Source: Bacillus subtilis
Lineage (GTDB): Bacteria; Bacillota; Bacilli; Bacillales; Bacillaceae_C
Reading direction: 5' to 3'
Length of the DNA: 64,000 nucleotides
Assembly (NCBI RefSeq): GCF_008764245.1
Contig: NZ_VTQV01000014.1
Coordinates: forward strand, 1-64,000
The first letter of the stretch is position 1; each line of letters starts with the position of its first letter. The position numbers and the translations under genes are program-made. Below are positions 42,707 through 51,907 of the stretch, piece after piece. The notes under the pieces were generated by a model, which worked only from the letters and a program-made list of their open reading frames with translations, did no database searches and was not told where the DNA came from.

Positions 42707-45205
42707 ATGCGAATAAAAAAATCATCTATATTCTTTACGTGCATTCTACTCCTGTCTATCATGGTTGGAAATAATGTCATAACCGCACAAACAAAGGAAG
42801 ATTATGAAGTTATAATTAAGGAAGAATATCAGGTTTCGCCTGGCGTGTATCACGAAAATATAAACTTGAGGGAAGGAGATTCCACCAATTCTTTTCATAT
42901 GATGGAAGTCGATCCGCGGAATTCCTACGTACAAGTTACTCCTTATTCATCTAAGGGCGAAGTGTACGGGCTGGAAACAGTGGGAAATACAATTGATGAA
43001 ATGATGGAGCAAGGTGAACAAGTGGTTGGAGGAGTGAATGGCGATTTCTTTAGCTCTGTAGGTGTCCCATCAGGTCTGCAAATAGTGGATGGAGAGATTT
43101 ATACTTCCTCCAGAAATATTAAGGCACTTATGGTTACTTTTCCCGATAACTCCATAAAATTGGAGCATTCAGTGGAGATGACAGCAGAATTCAAGAATCA
43201 TAATGGAGATACATTAGAGTTAGATATGGTCAACCGTTCTCGCGTTGCGACCCATAATGATCGTGCTTTCTTATTTAATGATCGATTTGGTGAATCCGTC
43301 AAAACGCCAGATGGTGGGATAGAAGTTGTTATAGATGTAGGGCAAGGGAAAGATCATTTTATTGCCGGGCAAACGATGCAAGGAAAAGTGTTATCGATGA
43401 AAGAAGCAGCGGATACAAAATTAGAGGAAGGAAAAATCGTATTATCGGCAGTAGGAACAAAGGCAGATTGGCTTATGAATCATTTGTCCATTGGAGAAAA
43501 GATTAGTATAGACCTTAATTTTACAAAAAATATTAATCAAGCTAAACATGTTTTATCAGGTAATTCTACTCTAGGGACGGTACTTTTAAAAGATGGGGAG
43601 ATTTGGGAAGAATTGCTTGAAGATCATAAAAATAATACAGATAAGCATCCACGTACGATGCTCGCCACAAAAAACGGGAAACTATATATATTTGCAGTAG
43701 ATGGGAGACAAGAGGGGCATTCAGATGGGATGACCTTGCCAGGGGCGGCTGCCTATTTGCAATCGTTAGGGATGGAAGATGCGATCAATATTGATGGTGG
43801 AGGTTCGACGACGTATTATGTGCGACAGCCCGGGGAATCAAAACCAACGTTGCAAAATCGCCCTTCTGATGGACACGAAAGACCAGTTGGTAGTTCTTTA
43901 TTAGTGATTTCCAAGGCACCGCAACAATCAAAGCTGGCTGGTATTCGTTTATATCCGTCTTCTGATCTCAAAATCGTTCCAGGAAGCAAGATAAGAATAC
44001 AAGCAAAGGGGTATGATGAATTTATCAACCCAGTGGCAATAGAGCCAAAATCATTGAATTGGAAGGTTGAGGGCCAAATTGGAGAAATCGCCCGTTCCGG
44101 TTTGTTTGTGGCAGGAAAAGCGAAGAAACAAGGACAGGTGATCGTTGAGAAAGGTTCTGTTTCTACAAATAAAACCGTCATGGTTACAGATGAAGTCGCG
44201 TCATTGGAAATTGCACCAACTTCTTTTGTCATAGAACCCGGGAAAACCCAGGAATTTTCCGCAAAGGCTTATGATGAATCGGGCCAAAGATTGATGATTT
44301 CTCCAGATGTACTTGAATGGTCTGTGGAAGGTGATATTGGAAAGATCACGAAGGAAGGTATTTTTCATGCTGGAAGCAAGGAGACAAGTGGAAAGGTAGT
44401 GGCTAAGTACCAAAATTTGCGTGTGGAGACTACTGTTGAGGTAGGGCCTTCCCCAGTCATAGAGGATTTTGAAGATGAGTCCCATATTCGCTCTAATGAA
44501 GTACGGACAGTGCCGGGTTCTGTTAAAATGACACTTGTTTCCGATCCTGAACATGTATTATATGGAGAGCGAGCGGCTCAATTAACCTATGACTTTACAG
44601 GAACAGAAGGAACATCCGCAGCTTATATACATTTTCTAGATGATGAAGGCAATCTTGGCCAGGAAATAAAGGGAGAACCGACACGATTTGGCGTCTGGGT
44701 GTATGGGGATCAACAATATCATCACCTTCGACTAGGTATTACGGATGGCAATGGCCAAAATGCCTTGTGGAACATGACGACCATTGGTGGCGTGAATTGG
44801 GAAGGTTGGAAATATGTTTATGCGACAGTACCAGAAGATACCGTCTTCCCATTAAAAGTGCGCTATTTCGCCTTAGAGGAAAAGAATCAGCATAATAAAA
44901 CAGCTGGGATGATTTATTACGATCAATTTGAGGCTATTTATTCTGATCCAGAGCAAAGGCCCAATATCGAGTTAATATTGGAGGATATGATTCAGGCCGG
45001 TAATATTCAACATCCTCTAGCGAAACAATTAACGAATCAATTAAAGCAAGCCAATCATCATTTGAATAATGGCTCACACAAGCAAGCGCAAAAGTTTATC
45101 GATGACTTTTTAGAATGTGTAAATGATCCTAAAAATAAGAAGATGATTACAAAAGAAGCAAGATTAGATTTAAATCAGAAGACAGTGGAAGCCTTCAACT
45201 TCTAA
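42707..45205 (+). CDS. Secreted phosphodiester glycosidase (NAGPA family) with FIMAH domain
   Basis: 832 residues. A signal peptide ends around VITAQT, so the enzyme is exported. Residues about 65-400 are the phosphodiester glycosidase domain: GGVNGDFFSSVGVPSG, KHPRTMLA, VDGRQEGHSDGMT, NIDGGGSTT, RPSDGHERPVG. Two Ig-like repeats (about 410-590) and a beta-sandwich domain (about 595-745) follow. The C-terminal helices, from about 755 with HPLAKQLTNQLKQANHHLNN, match the FIMAH domain of secreted Gram-positive enzymes. It would act on sugar-1-phosphodiester bonds at the cell surface. It is last in the operon. Confidence 0.87.
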   Translation: MRIKKSSIFFTCILLLSIMVGNNVITAQTKEDYEVIIKEEYQVSPGVYHENINLREGDSTNSFHMMEVDPRNSYVQVTPYSSKGEVYGLETVGNTIDEMMEQGEQVVGGVNGDFFSSVGVPSGLQIVDGEIYTSSRNIKALMVTFPDNSIKLEHSVEMTAEFKNHNGDTLELDMVNRSRVATHNDRAFLFNDRFGESVKTPDGGIEVVIDVGQGKDHFIAGQTMQGKVLSMKEAADTKLEEGKIVLSAVGTKADWLMNHLSIGEKISIDLNFTKNINQAKHVLSGNSTLGTVLLKDGEIWEELLEDHKNNTDKHPRTMLATKNGKLYIFAVDGRQEGHSDGMTLPGAAAYLQSLGMEDAINIDGGGSTTYYVRQPGESKPTLQNRPSDGHERPVGSSLLVISKAPQQSKLAGIRLYPSSDLKIVPGSKIRIQAKGYDEFINPVAIEPKSLNWKVEGQIGEIARSGLFVAGKAKKQGQVIVEKGSVSTNKTVMVTDEVASLEIAPTSFVIEPGKTQEFSAKAYDESGQRLMISPDVLEWSVEGDIGKITKEGIFHAGSKETSGKVVAKYQNLRVETTVEVGPSPVIEDFEDESHIRSNEVRTVPGSVKMTLVSDPEHVLYGERAAQLTYDFTGTEGTSAAYIHFLDDEGNLGQEIKGEPTRFGVWVYGDQQYHHLRLGITDGNGQNALWNMTTIGGVNWEGWKYVYATVPEDTVFPLKVRYFALEEKNQHNKTAGMIYYDQFEAIYSDPEQRPNIELILEDMIQAGNIQHPLAKQLTNQLKQANHHLNNGSHKQAQKFIDDFLECVNDPKNKKMITKEARLDLNQKTVEAFNF

Positions 45206-45327
45206 GCATAGGCGACTAAAAACTTGATCTAGATTGTAATGAGCAAAAACAGCCGGTACGAGACCAGCGGATTCTAGAAAAGTGTCTAACAGCTAATAGA
45301 ACACCCACAACGCCTAATAGAACATTT

Positions 45328-45371
45328 AAAAAGGCTAGCCGACTCGCTATACGCGGTCTGCTAGCCTTTTT
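45328..45371. terminator. Bidirectional terminator between the glycosidase and PAP2 genes
   Basis: AAAAAGGCTAGC pairs with GCTAGCCTTTTT around a 20-base loop. The T-tract faces both ways. The stop codon of the minus-strand PAP2 gene lies inside the stem. Confidence 0.85.
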
Positions 45372-45975
45372 TTCGCATGCCAGTGAAAAAATGGAGAAAG
45401 GATACGAGTAATAAATACCCCACTGCCAATCCCGCAAGTACATCTGTAGGATAATGAACCCCGAGGTAAAGTCTGCTAATCACAATAAGTAAAATGGTAA
45501 CTCCGGTCACTAAAAACCAGATGATTCGCCACGTTTTATTGATTTTCAACATAGTTAATAGTAAGTAACAAAGAAAGCCAAGTACGACAATGGCATTCAT
45601 CGAATGGCCACTGGGAAAACTATACTCGCCTATTTCGATTAATGGATGCAGGGAAGGGCGGTCTCGTTTGATCCATTCCTTCAAAATAAAATTGAGGCCT
45701 CGCGAACTCCAGAATAAAACCCACAAATAGCCGATTTCAATATAATATTTTTTGAAAGCTAAGTAAATGGAAGCCCCGATACACACTGGAAAAAGAACCT
45801 TGATCGAGCCCAATGCAGTTATAATCGTAAAAAATTGATTGAGAAAGGGTGTACGAATATCTTCGAAAAATAACAGGATCTTTACATCAAAATCGGTCAG
45901 AAATGGGGTAGGATAAGCAAATACTAGCCCGACGAAAATGAAAAGACATAAAAACACGAAAGTCCATTTCAACAT
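45361..45975 (-). CDS. PAP2-family phosphatase, membrane protein
   Basis: 204 residues with about six membrane helices. The phosphatase signature is split in the usual way: KEWIKRDRP, PSGHSMNA and SRLYLGVHYPTDVLAG, giving the Lys-Arg, Ser-Gly-His and Arg-His-Asp residues. The family removes phosphate from lipid phosphates such as phosphatidic acid or undecaprenyl pyrophosphate, on the outer face of the membrane. It stands alone, convergent with the glycosidase operon. Confidence 0.87.
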   Translation of the reverse strand: MLKWTFVFLCLFIFVGLVFAYPTPFLTDFDVKILLFFEDIRTPFLNQFFTIITALGSIKVLFPVCIGASIYLAFKKYYIEIGYLWVLFWSSRGLNFILKEWIKRDRPSLHPLIEIGEYSFPSGHSMNAIVVLGFLCYLLLTMLKINKTWRIIWFLVTGVTILLIVISRLYLGVHYPTDVLAGLAVGYLLLVSFLHFFTGMRKKG

Positions 45976-45987
45976 CCAATCCCCCTA

Positions 45988-46998
45988 TTAAACCATCATC
46001 CCAGCGACTATTTCATACGAATGTAGTCGATCTTTTTGATCGAAAATTTGTGAGTTAATAATGACTTCATCCGCTTTTGTCTCTTCGATAAAAGCCTCTA
46101 GTTTTCTTCGGATGGTTTCCGGGCTGCCGACAATCGTTGAACGAGAATCAAGGTTTTTTTCGATATGTGCTTTTTCAATCGGTGACCAAATTTCCTCCAT
46201 ATTCTCAATCGGTGGCTTCAATGGTGTTGGCTCATTTCTAGCCAAGCTTAAAAATTGCTGTTGTTGAGATGTTGATAGCCATTGCGCTTTTTCATCCGTG
46301 TCAGCCGCAATAATATTCACCCCCAACATTGCATAAGGTTTACCCAAAGTCTCTGAAGGTTGAAAGTTTTCTCGGTAGATTTGTAAAGCCGGCAAAGTAT
46401 AGTCTGGAGAAAAATGACTCGCAAAGGAAAAAGGTAATCCTTTTTGAGCGGCAAGGCGCGCACTAAAACCACTTGAACCCAGCAACCAAATAGGAATATT
46501 TAATCCTTCTCCAGGGATCGCCCGCACTCGAGCAGCCGAGCTTCCTGCAAAGTATGCCTCCAATTCTTCTACTTGCAAGGGAAATTCCTCCGCCCCTCTT
46601 TGTAGTGTTCTTCTTAAAGCATAGGCTGTAGCCTGATCACTTCCAGGAGCACGTCCAAGCCCTAAATCAATCCGTCCGGGGTATAAGGATTCCAAAGTGC
46701 CAAATTGCTCCGCAATCACCAAAGTCGCATGGTTTGGTAGCATAATTCCCCCAGCGCCAACACGAATTCTCTTGGTTGCACCAGCGATATGTCCAATTAA
46801 AACGGATGTAGCGGAACTGGCAATGCCAGGCATATTATGATGTTCAGCTAACCAATAACGATTGAAGCCTAGCTTTTCTGTAAGCTGAGCTAATTGAACA
46901 CTATTTTTAAAAGATTGCGTTGCATTACTTCCTTCCGTGATAGGGGCAAGGTCTAAAACAGATAAAGGAATACCTTGGAAATATTTTATATGGCTCAT
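45988..46998 (-). CDS. Luciferase-like flavin-dependent monooxygenase (LLM class)
   Basis: 336 residues from the ATG after GAGGAGGG; a TTG at 47013 is inside the ribosome binding site. It is a bacterial-luciferase-like TIM barrel, with [48 protein letters not shown] and [10 protein letters not shown]. The [10 protein letters not shown] and EHHNMPG segments place it in the MsnO8-type group. It uses reduced FMN and oxygen on an unknown substrate. It lies 12 bases from the PAP2 gene on the same strand. Confidence 0.85.
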   Translation of the reverse strand: MSHIKYFQGIPLSVLDLAPITEGSNATQSFKNSVQLAQLTEKLGFNRYWLAEHHNMPGIASSATSVLIGHIAGATKRIRVGAGGIMLPNHATLVIAEQFGTLESLYPGRIDLGLGRAPGSDQATAYALRRTLQRGAEEFPLQVEELEAYFAGSSAARVRAIPGEGLNIPIWLLGSSGFSARLAAQKGLPFSFASHFSPDYTLPALQIYRENFQPSETLGKPYAMLGVNIIAADTDEKAQWLSTSQQQQFLSLARNEPTPLKPPIENMEEIWSPIEKAHIEKNLDSRSTIVGSPETIRRKLEAFIEETKADEVIINSQIFDQKDRLHSYEIVAGMMV

Positions 46999-47202
46999 GT
47001 TTACCCTCCTCAAAATGAATTAAATAAAGAATAAGGTGTAAGGAAACTTTCGTCCAATGATTGCACTCATCGTCAAAAGTAAGGCGATTGCGCAAATATC
47101 TTTACACAATCTTTACATTCCTTCGTATTTGCTTTTTCAAGGTTCTTCACTAAGATGAAGAATGAACAATGTCGATTAAACTACATAAATAGGGGAGAAG
47201 AA

Positions 47203-47334
47203 ATGGATCTGCAAACAGTGCTTTTTACATTTTTCGGGGGGCTAGGGATCTTCCTTTATGGAATAAAATCCATGGGAGAAAATAGACACGAAGAAATTAA
47301 TTGGGGAAAACCAGAAGGGAATGAAATTTGGTAA
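47203..47334 (+). pseudogene. Deletion scar: Na/Pi cotransporter start fused to MazE-like tail
   Basis: A 43-codon frame with AGGGGAGAAG upstream. The first 25 residues (LFTFFGGLGIFLYGIKSMG) match the first membrane helix of Na/phosphate cotransporters of about 310-550 residues. The last 18 (from NRHEEINWGKPEGNEIW) match the tail of MazE/PemI-type antitoxins, the part that binds the toxin. The stop overlaps the mazF start (TAATG), as in a mazEF operon. A deletion joining the start of one gene to the end of another explains this best. Confidence 0.65.
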
Positions 47335-47663
47335 TGGAGACACCGGATAGAGGAGATTTAGTTTATGTAAATTTCGATCCACAGGCAGGACATGAACAAA
47401 GGGGACGTAGACCAGCAATTGTAATGTCCCCAAAAGAATTTAATAAAGTAACAAAATTTGCTTCATTATGTCCGATAACGAATACCTCAAGGGGTTGGGG
47501 GTTTGAAGTTTCATTGCCCGATGACAGCGTATTTACTGGGGTGATATTGACCGACCAGTTTAGAAATCTCGATTGGTCAGCTTCAGATATCCAGATAAAA
47601 GGCCAAGCACCAGAGGATATTGTTCAAGAGTGTATAGAGAAAATACATACCTTTTTATCTTAA
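47334..47663 (+). CDS. mazF: MazF-family endoribonuclease toxin
   Basis: 109 residues. The SH3-like MazF/PemK fold is clear: RGDLVYVNFDPQAGHEQRGR, RPAIVMSPKEFN, CPITNTSRGWGFEV and LTDQFRNLDW. The conserved Arg of GRRP and the Ser/Thr of ITNT are catalytic in the family. It cuts mRNA at short sites. The antitoxin gene that normally precedes it is reduced to an 18-residue tail in a chimeric frame, so the toxin is either kept in check by another antitoxin, weakly expressed or inactive. It differs from the MazF encoded near rsb genes in bacilli (EndoA). Confidence 0.88.
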   Translation: METPDRGDLVYVNFDPQAGHEQRGRRPAIVMSPKEFNKVTKFASLCPITNTSRGWGFEVSLPDDSVFTGVILTDQFRNLDWSASDIQIKGQAPEDIVQECIEKIHTFLS

Positions 47664-47787
47664 GGTTTCAATAACAATATTGATAACGATATCGAAAATA
47701 CAAAAAGTGATCATCAGTAACTTGAATTGTTCTAATTATAATTAAAAATTCCACTAGTGGTAATACCATAATTATTTTCCTTTTGCC

Positions 47788-48765
47788 TCATAGTCCGGTT
47801 CCCGCTTTCTTAACAGACTCTCGCTCTAACAAACAAACAGGTATTGTTTGTGGACTTGTCTCTTTTCCGTTCAGTAATTGGACCAAATTGTCTGCTGCCA
47901 CAGATCCCCACTCTTCTTTAGAATAGTTAATCGTTGTAAGAGGCGGTTGGAGATATTGAGAGACCTCTGTATTATCAAAACCAATAATGTGTATGTCTTG
48001 ACCAATTTTAAAGGATGAGTTTCGGAATCCCTGATATAGGCCAATCGCCATAGTATCATTGAAAGAAAAAATAGCCGTTGGAATAGGCGAATCTTTAATA
48101 ATATCTTTCACAATCTTTTTGCCGAATGATTGATCAAAATTTCCCGAGTAGATTGTATAGTGAATAGAAGGATGTTTTTGTAAAATGCTTACGGCGGCTT
48201 GAAGTCTTTGCTGTGAGTCAAAATTTCCATCTGGCCCTGTGAGTAAGATAAGATTTTGATGTTTTTTCTCAATTAAGTAGTTTATCGCTAATTCGGTTCC
48301 GGTTTGATTATCAAGTAGGACATGCTCAATATTGGGATGATGGAGTTTTCGATCCATTACAACCATTTTACTGCCAAGATCCGCATATCGGAGAATTTCC
48401 TCGTCCGGAAAATTCCAATCTAATATGACCGCCCCATCGATAATTCCTTCAGGTAGAAAACGATGAGATTCCTTTCCTGTACAGGCAATGAGATCGTAAC
48501 CTTGTTGATTCAATGTTTTTCTCATCCCCCGTAAAAGATCACCGAAAAAAGGACCCCCGTAATCGGGCATAAAGGCCCCAATGATTTTCGAGGCCCGGTT
48601 TTTTAGTGTGCGGGCAGCTGCATTGGGAACATAATTTAATTCTTTTGCAATCGCTAGTATTTTTTTACTTGTTTTTTCTGTCACCTTTGGACTGCCATTT
48701 AGTGCATAGGAGACAGTTGAAATAGATACGCCTGCTTTTTTGGCAATATCTTTGATACTAACCAT
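47788..48765 (-). CDS. LacI-family transcriptional repressor
   Basis: 325 residues. The N-terminal helix-turn-helix with hinge is SIKDIAKKAGVSISTVSYAL and continues to the hinge AARTLKNRASK, then a periplasmic-binding-type sugar sensor domain with IIGAFMPDYGG and a dimer region. It is divergent from the catabolic cluster that starts at 48958, which it probably controls through the palindrome GAAACGTTTC in the shared intergenic region. No gene for its own sugar kinase is adjacent. Confidence 0.9.
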   Translation of the reverse strand: MVSIKDIAKKAGVSISTVSYALNGSPKVTEKTSKKILAIAKELNYVPNAAARTLKNRASKIIGAFMPDYGGPFFGDLLRGMRKTLNQQGYDLIACTGKESHRFLPEGIIDGAVILDWNFPDEEILRYADLGSKMVVMDRKLHHPNIEHVLLDNQTGTELAINYLIEKKHQNLILLTGPDGNFDSQQRLQAAVSILQKHPSIHYTIYSGNFDQSFGKKIVKDIIKDSPIPTAIFSFNDTMAIGLYQGFRNSSFKIGQDIHIIGFDNTEVSQYLQPPLTTINYSKEEWGSVAADNLVQLLNGKETSPQTIPVCLLERESVKKAGTGL

Positions 48766-48839
48766 GGTGTTCTCCCCCGTTTCAAATATTCCTACTCATA
48801 CTGTATAATTTGTTCGAATTTTTTACAAGGTGATTTTTC

Positions 48840-48849
48840 GAAACGTTTC
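48840..48849. promoter_or_regulatory. LacI-type operator in the divergent intergenic region
   Basis: The perfect palindrome GAAACGTTTC is typical of LacI-family operators. It lies 75 bases from the repressor gene and 109 bases from the esterase gene. A related core (CAAACGTTTG) occurs at 54117-54126, after the GDPD gene. Confidence 0.55.
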
Positions 48850-48957
48850 TATTCCGAAATTTAAATATGTGTGGTAAAATGATCATGAAAGAGAACTTTA
48901 CTGAAAAACATCTCTGTTAATGATAGGGCTTTCCCTAATTGGAGGTGAAGACACGGA

Positions 48958-49620
48958 TTGTTAAGCGAGCATTTATTTCAAAAAGAGATAACGGTGACAA
49001 AAGAGGTGGAATTGGCCTATCTACTTTCCCTCCCAACTGATTATAACGATAGCGAAAAGGAATTTCCGCTGCTGTTATTTTTACATGGAATGGGGGAAAG
49101 AGGCAATGATTTGGAATTGGTGAAACGTCATGGCCCACTTAAGTTGGCTGAAAAGCAATCGTTCCCATTTATTCTGCTTGCCCCACAATGTCCATTAGAG
49201 CTAAGTTATTCGACATGGGCCTTGTATTTGGATGATTTGATGGCCTTAATCGATCATATTTCTACTGTTTACCGGGTTGATGCACAAAAAATCTATGTTA
49301 CTGGTTTGAGCATGGGAGGATATGGTACATGGGAAATAGCCAAAAAATATCCTGATCGATTTGCTGCTGCCGCACCGATATGTGGGGGCGGGTCTATCAA
49401 AGGGATTGAACGTTTGAAGGATGTTCCAGTTTGGGCTTTTCATGGGGAAAAAGATGATGTTGTCCCATTAGATGAAGGGGAAAAGATGGTACAAGCTCTT
49501 CAAGATGTTGGAGGGAATGTCAAACTAACCGTTTATCCAGATGCGGCACATGATTCTTGGACAGACACTTATCGTAATCCAGATTTATATACCTGGCTTT
49601 TACAACAGGAGAAAAAATGA
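48958..49620 (+). CDS. Alpha/beta hydrolase, phospholipase/carboxylesterase type
   Basis: 220 residues from a TTG start 10 bases after GGAGGTGA. No signal peptide. The catalytic triad is visible: Ser in GLSMGGYG, Asp in EKDDVVP and His in DAAHDSW. FLHGMGERGNDL is the oxyanion-hole region. It belongs to the prolyl-oligopeptidase or phospholipase/carboxylesterase branch of the fold and could remove acetyl or other ester groups from a sugar. It is the first gene of the LacI-linked cluster. Confidence 0.82.
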   Translation: MLSEHLFQKEITVTKEVELAYLLSLPTDYNDSEKEFPLLLFLHGMGERGNDLELVKRHGPLKLAEKQSFPFILLAPQCPLELSYSTWALYLDDLMALIDHISTVYRVDAQKIYVTGLSMGGYGTWEIAKKYPDRFAAAAPICGGGSIKGIERLKDVPVWAFHGEKDDVVPLDEGEKMVQALQDVGGNVKLTVYPDAAHDSWTDTYRNPDLYTWLLQQEKK

Positions 49621-49658
49621 ATTTACATCAGGTACATACTTAGAAAAGGGGAATGGAT

Positions 49659-50681
49659 ATGAGCAAATTAAAAGTTGGAGTAGTTGGTTGTGGAAGTATT
49701 GCGAAATTCCGCCACCTTCCAGAATATGCGATGAATGATCAAGTTGAGATTGTGGCAGTCTGTGACATTGTAGAAGAAAGAGCCAATAAAATGGCAAAGG
49801 AATATGGTGGTCAAGCTTTCACAAGTTATGAAGAGATGCTTCGTGATGCAGAATTAGATATTGTGTCTGTTTGTACGCCTAATTATTTGCATGCCCCTAT
49901 CAGCATTGCAGCATTAGAAGCCGGAAAACATGTCTTATGTGAAAAACCAATGGCTACATCTGAGAAAGAAGCATTGGATATGATTCAAGCAGCAGAAAAG
50001 AATGGCAAAAAGTTGATGATTGCCCATAACCAACGTTTTGTTGCTTCCCATGAAAAGGCGAGAGAACTCATTGCGGATGGAACCGTTGGAAAAATTCATA
50101 GCTTCCGTACAGCTTTCGGCCATCCTGGCCCAGAAGCATGGAGCATTGATGGGAAAGATAGTTGGTTCTTTAGAAAAGAAGAGGCATTTATTGGGGCAAT
50201 GGGAGATCTCGGCGTCCATAAAACAGACCTTATGCGTTATTTATTAGGGGAAGAGTTTGTAGAAGTAGGTTCTTTCGTGGAATCAGGTGCCAAAGAAGAT
50301 AGTACAGTAGATGATAATGCTGTTTGTATTTTGAAATCAGAGACGGGGATTATTGGAACACTTGCGGCAAGCTGGGCCTATGGGAAAGAAGATAATGCAA
50401 CGATTATCTATGGAGAAAAGGCGGTATTACGTTTGGAAGATGATCCAGATCACTCCTTGATTGTTCATCATGTTGGTGGTGAGACAGAGAATTTTGATCT
50501 TGGAAAAATCCAATCGAATGAAGATGGTGGCCAGTCCAGTACACAGGTGATTGACCATTTCGTTGACAGTATTGTGAAGGATACAGAACCGCCAATTAAT
50601 GGGGAAGAAGGCATGAAATCATTAAAAGTTGTCTTGGCCGCATTAGAGTCTAGCGAAACAAAGAAAATTGTGCAAATCTAG
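49659..50681 (+). CDS. Gfo/Idh/MocA-family oxidoreductase
   Basis: 340 residues from the ATG 7 bases after AAAGGGGA. Rossmann motif VGVVGCGSIAKFRHLPEY, catalytic Lys in HVLCEKPMA, and AMGDLGVHKTDLMRYL in the substrate domain with the expected Asp and His. It is an NAD(P)-dependent dehydrogenase of sugars or inositol-like compounds. It is followed by a sugar isomerase, so the two may catalyse successive steps. Confidence 0.88.
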   Translation: MSKLKVGVVGCGSIAKFRHLPEYAMNDQVEIVAVCDIVEERANKMAKEYGGQAFTSYEEMLRDAELDIVSVCTPNYLHAPISIAALEAGKHVLCEKPMATSEKEALDMIQAAEKNGKKLMIAHNQRFVASHEKARELIADGTVGKIHSFRTAFGHPGPEAWSIDGKDSWFFRKEEAFIGAMGDLGVHKTDLMRYLLGEEFVEVGSFVESGAKEDSTVDDNAVCILKSETGIIGTLAASWAYGKEDNATIIYGEKAVLRLEDDPDHSLIVHHVGGETENFDLGKIQSNEDGGQSSTQVIDHFVDSIVKDTEPPINGEEGMKSLKVVLAALESSETKKIVQI

Positions 50682-50748
50682 AAATAAACGTTAAAATGAA
50701 ACTGTGTTTAATCAATTAATAATATGGAAGGGATAGGTGACTGTAGCT

Positions 50749-51717
50749 ATGAAACTAGGAGTATTTACAGTACTGTTTGCAGAGAAATCTTTTGAGGAAA
50801 TGCTTGATCATGTGAAAGCGTCCGGTCTAGATGCAGTAGAAATTGGGACAGGTGGTTCTCCAGGAAATGCACACTGTGACATGGATGCCTTACTTGAAAG
50901 TGAGGAAAAACGGAAAGATTACTTGCATCAAGTGGAATCACGGGGCTTAACGATCAGTGCGTTCAGCTGTCATAATAACCCAATTCATCCTAATAAAGAA
51001 GTTGCAAAAGAAGCAGATGAAACTTTGAGAAAAACTATTAAACTGGCATCATTAATGAATGTACCTGTTGTGAATACTTTCTCAGGAACAGCTGGCGACC
51101 ATGAAGGTGCAAAACAACCGAATTGGCCTACAGTTGCATGGCCACCAGAATATTTGGATGTCTATAACTGGCAGTGGGAAGAAAAGCTTATCCCATATTG
51201 GAAGGAAATTGGCAAATATGCAGAAGAACATAACGTAAAAATCGGCATTGAGCTTCATGGCGGTTTCCTAGTCCATTCTCCATATACTTTATTGAAATTG
51301 AGAGAAAATACTTCTGATGCAATTGGGGCGAACCTCGATCCAAGTCATATGTGGTGGCAAGGCATTGACCCAGTAGCTGCTATCAAAATTCTTGGTGAGA
51401 AAAATGCCATCCATCACTTCCATGCAAAAGATACTTACATTGATCCAGATAATCTAAACATGCATGGTTATTTAGATATGCAACCCTATGACAAAATGCA
51501 AACAAGAGCATGGACATTCCGTTCTGTTGGCTGTGGTCATGATGTGAAAGAATGGTCTGATATGATGAGTGCCCTTCGTTTATATGGTTATGACTATGTT
51601 GTTTCGATTGAACATGAAGATCCACTTATGTCTATTGAAGAGGGATTCCAACGCGCAGTTAGCAACCTGCAATCCGTCTTAATTAAAGAACAGCCAGCCG
51701 AGATGTGGTGGGCGTAA
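50749..51717 (+). CDS. Sugar phosphate isomerase/epimerase (xylose isomerase-like TIM barrel)
   Basis: 322 residues from the ATG that follows AGGTGA. The metal ligands are visible: Glu in IGIELHGG, Asp and His in NLDPSHMWW, His in HHFHAKD, and Glu in SIEHED. Relatives include IolE and IolI and sugar epimerases. The Trp-rich WAWPPEYLDVYNWQWEE and SHMWW segments may line the substrate pocket. Cotranscription with the preceding Gfo/Idh gene is likely. Confidence 0.87.
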   Translation: MKLGVFTVLFAEKSFEEMLDHVKASGLDAVEIGTGGSPGNAHCDMDALLESEEKRKDYLHQVESRGLTISAFSCHNNPIHPNKEVAKEADETLRKTIKLASLMNVPVVNTFSGTAGDHEGAKQPNWPTVAWPPEYLDVYNWQWEEKLIPYWKEIGKYAEEHNVKIGIELHGGFLVHSPYTLLKLRENTSDAIGANLDPSHMWWQGIDPVAAIKILGEKNAIHHFHAKDTYIDPDNLNMHGYLDMQPYDKMQTRAWTFRSVGCGHDVKEWSDMMSALRLYGYDYVVSIEHEDPLMSIEEGFQRAVSNLQSVLIKEQPAEMWWA

Positions 51718-51757
51718 ATTAATAGAGGATTGCCCAAAAGGTATATTTAAATGTAGA

Positions 51758-51810
51758 AGGGATATTCGAAAGGCAAAAGAAGATTGCCTCGCGGATATCT
51801 CTTTCTTTTC
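51758..51810 (+). terminator. Terminator after the sugar isomerase gene
   Basis: GATATTCG...GGCAA pairs with TTGCC...CGGATATC around a small loop, followed by TCTTTCTTTT. It separates the LacI-linked cluster from the FAD oxidase gene. Confidence 0.7.
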
Positions 51811-51820
51811 TGTTAGGAAT

Positions 51821-51837
51821 TTGACCGTCCAGGTCAA
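51821..51837 (+). promoter_or_regulatory. TTGACC-N5-GGTCAA inverted repeat
   Basis: A perfect 6-bp inverted repeat lies 70 bases before the FAD oxidase gene. It could be an operator or a small hairpin; no -10 box is obvious. Confidence 0.3.
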
Positions 51838-51907
51838 AAAATAGATAGCCGCCCCTCTTGATATCTCATCTCCATAACCTTTAAAATTGGGGCAGGAGGA
51901 TATTCTT

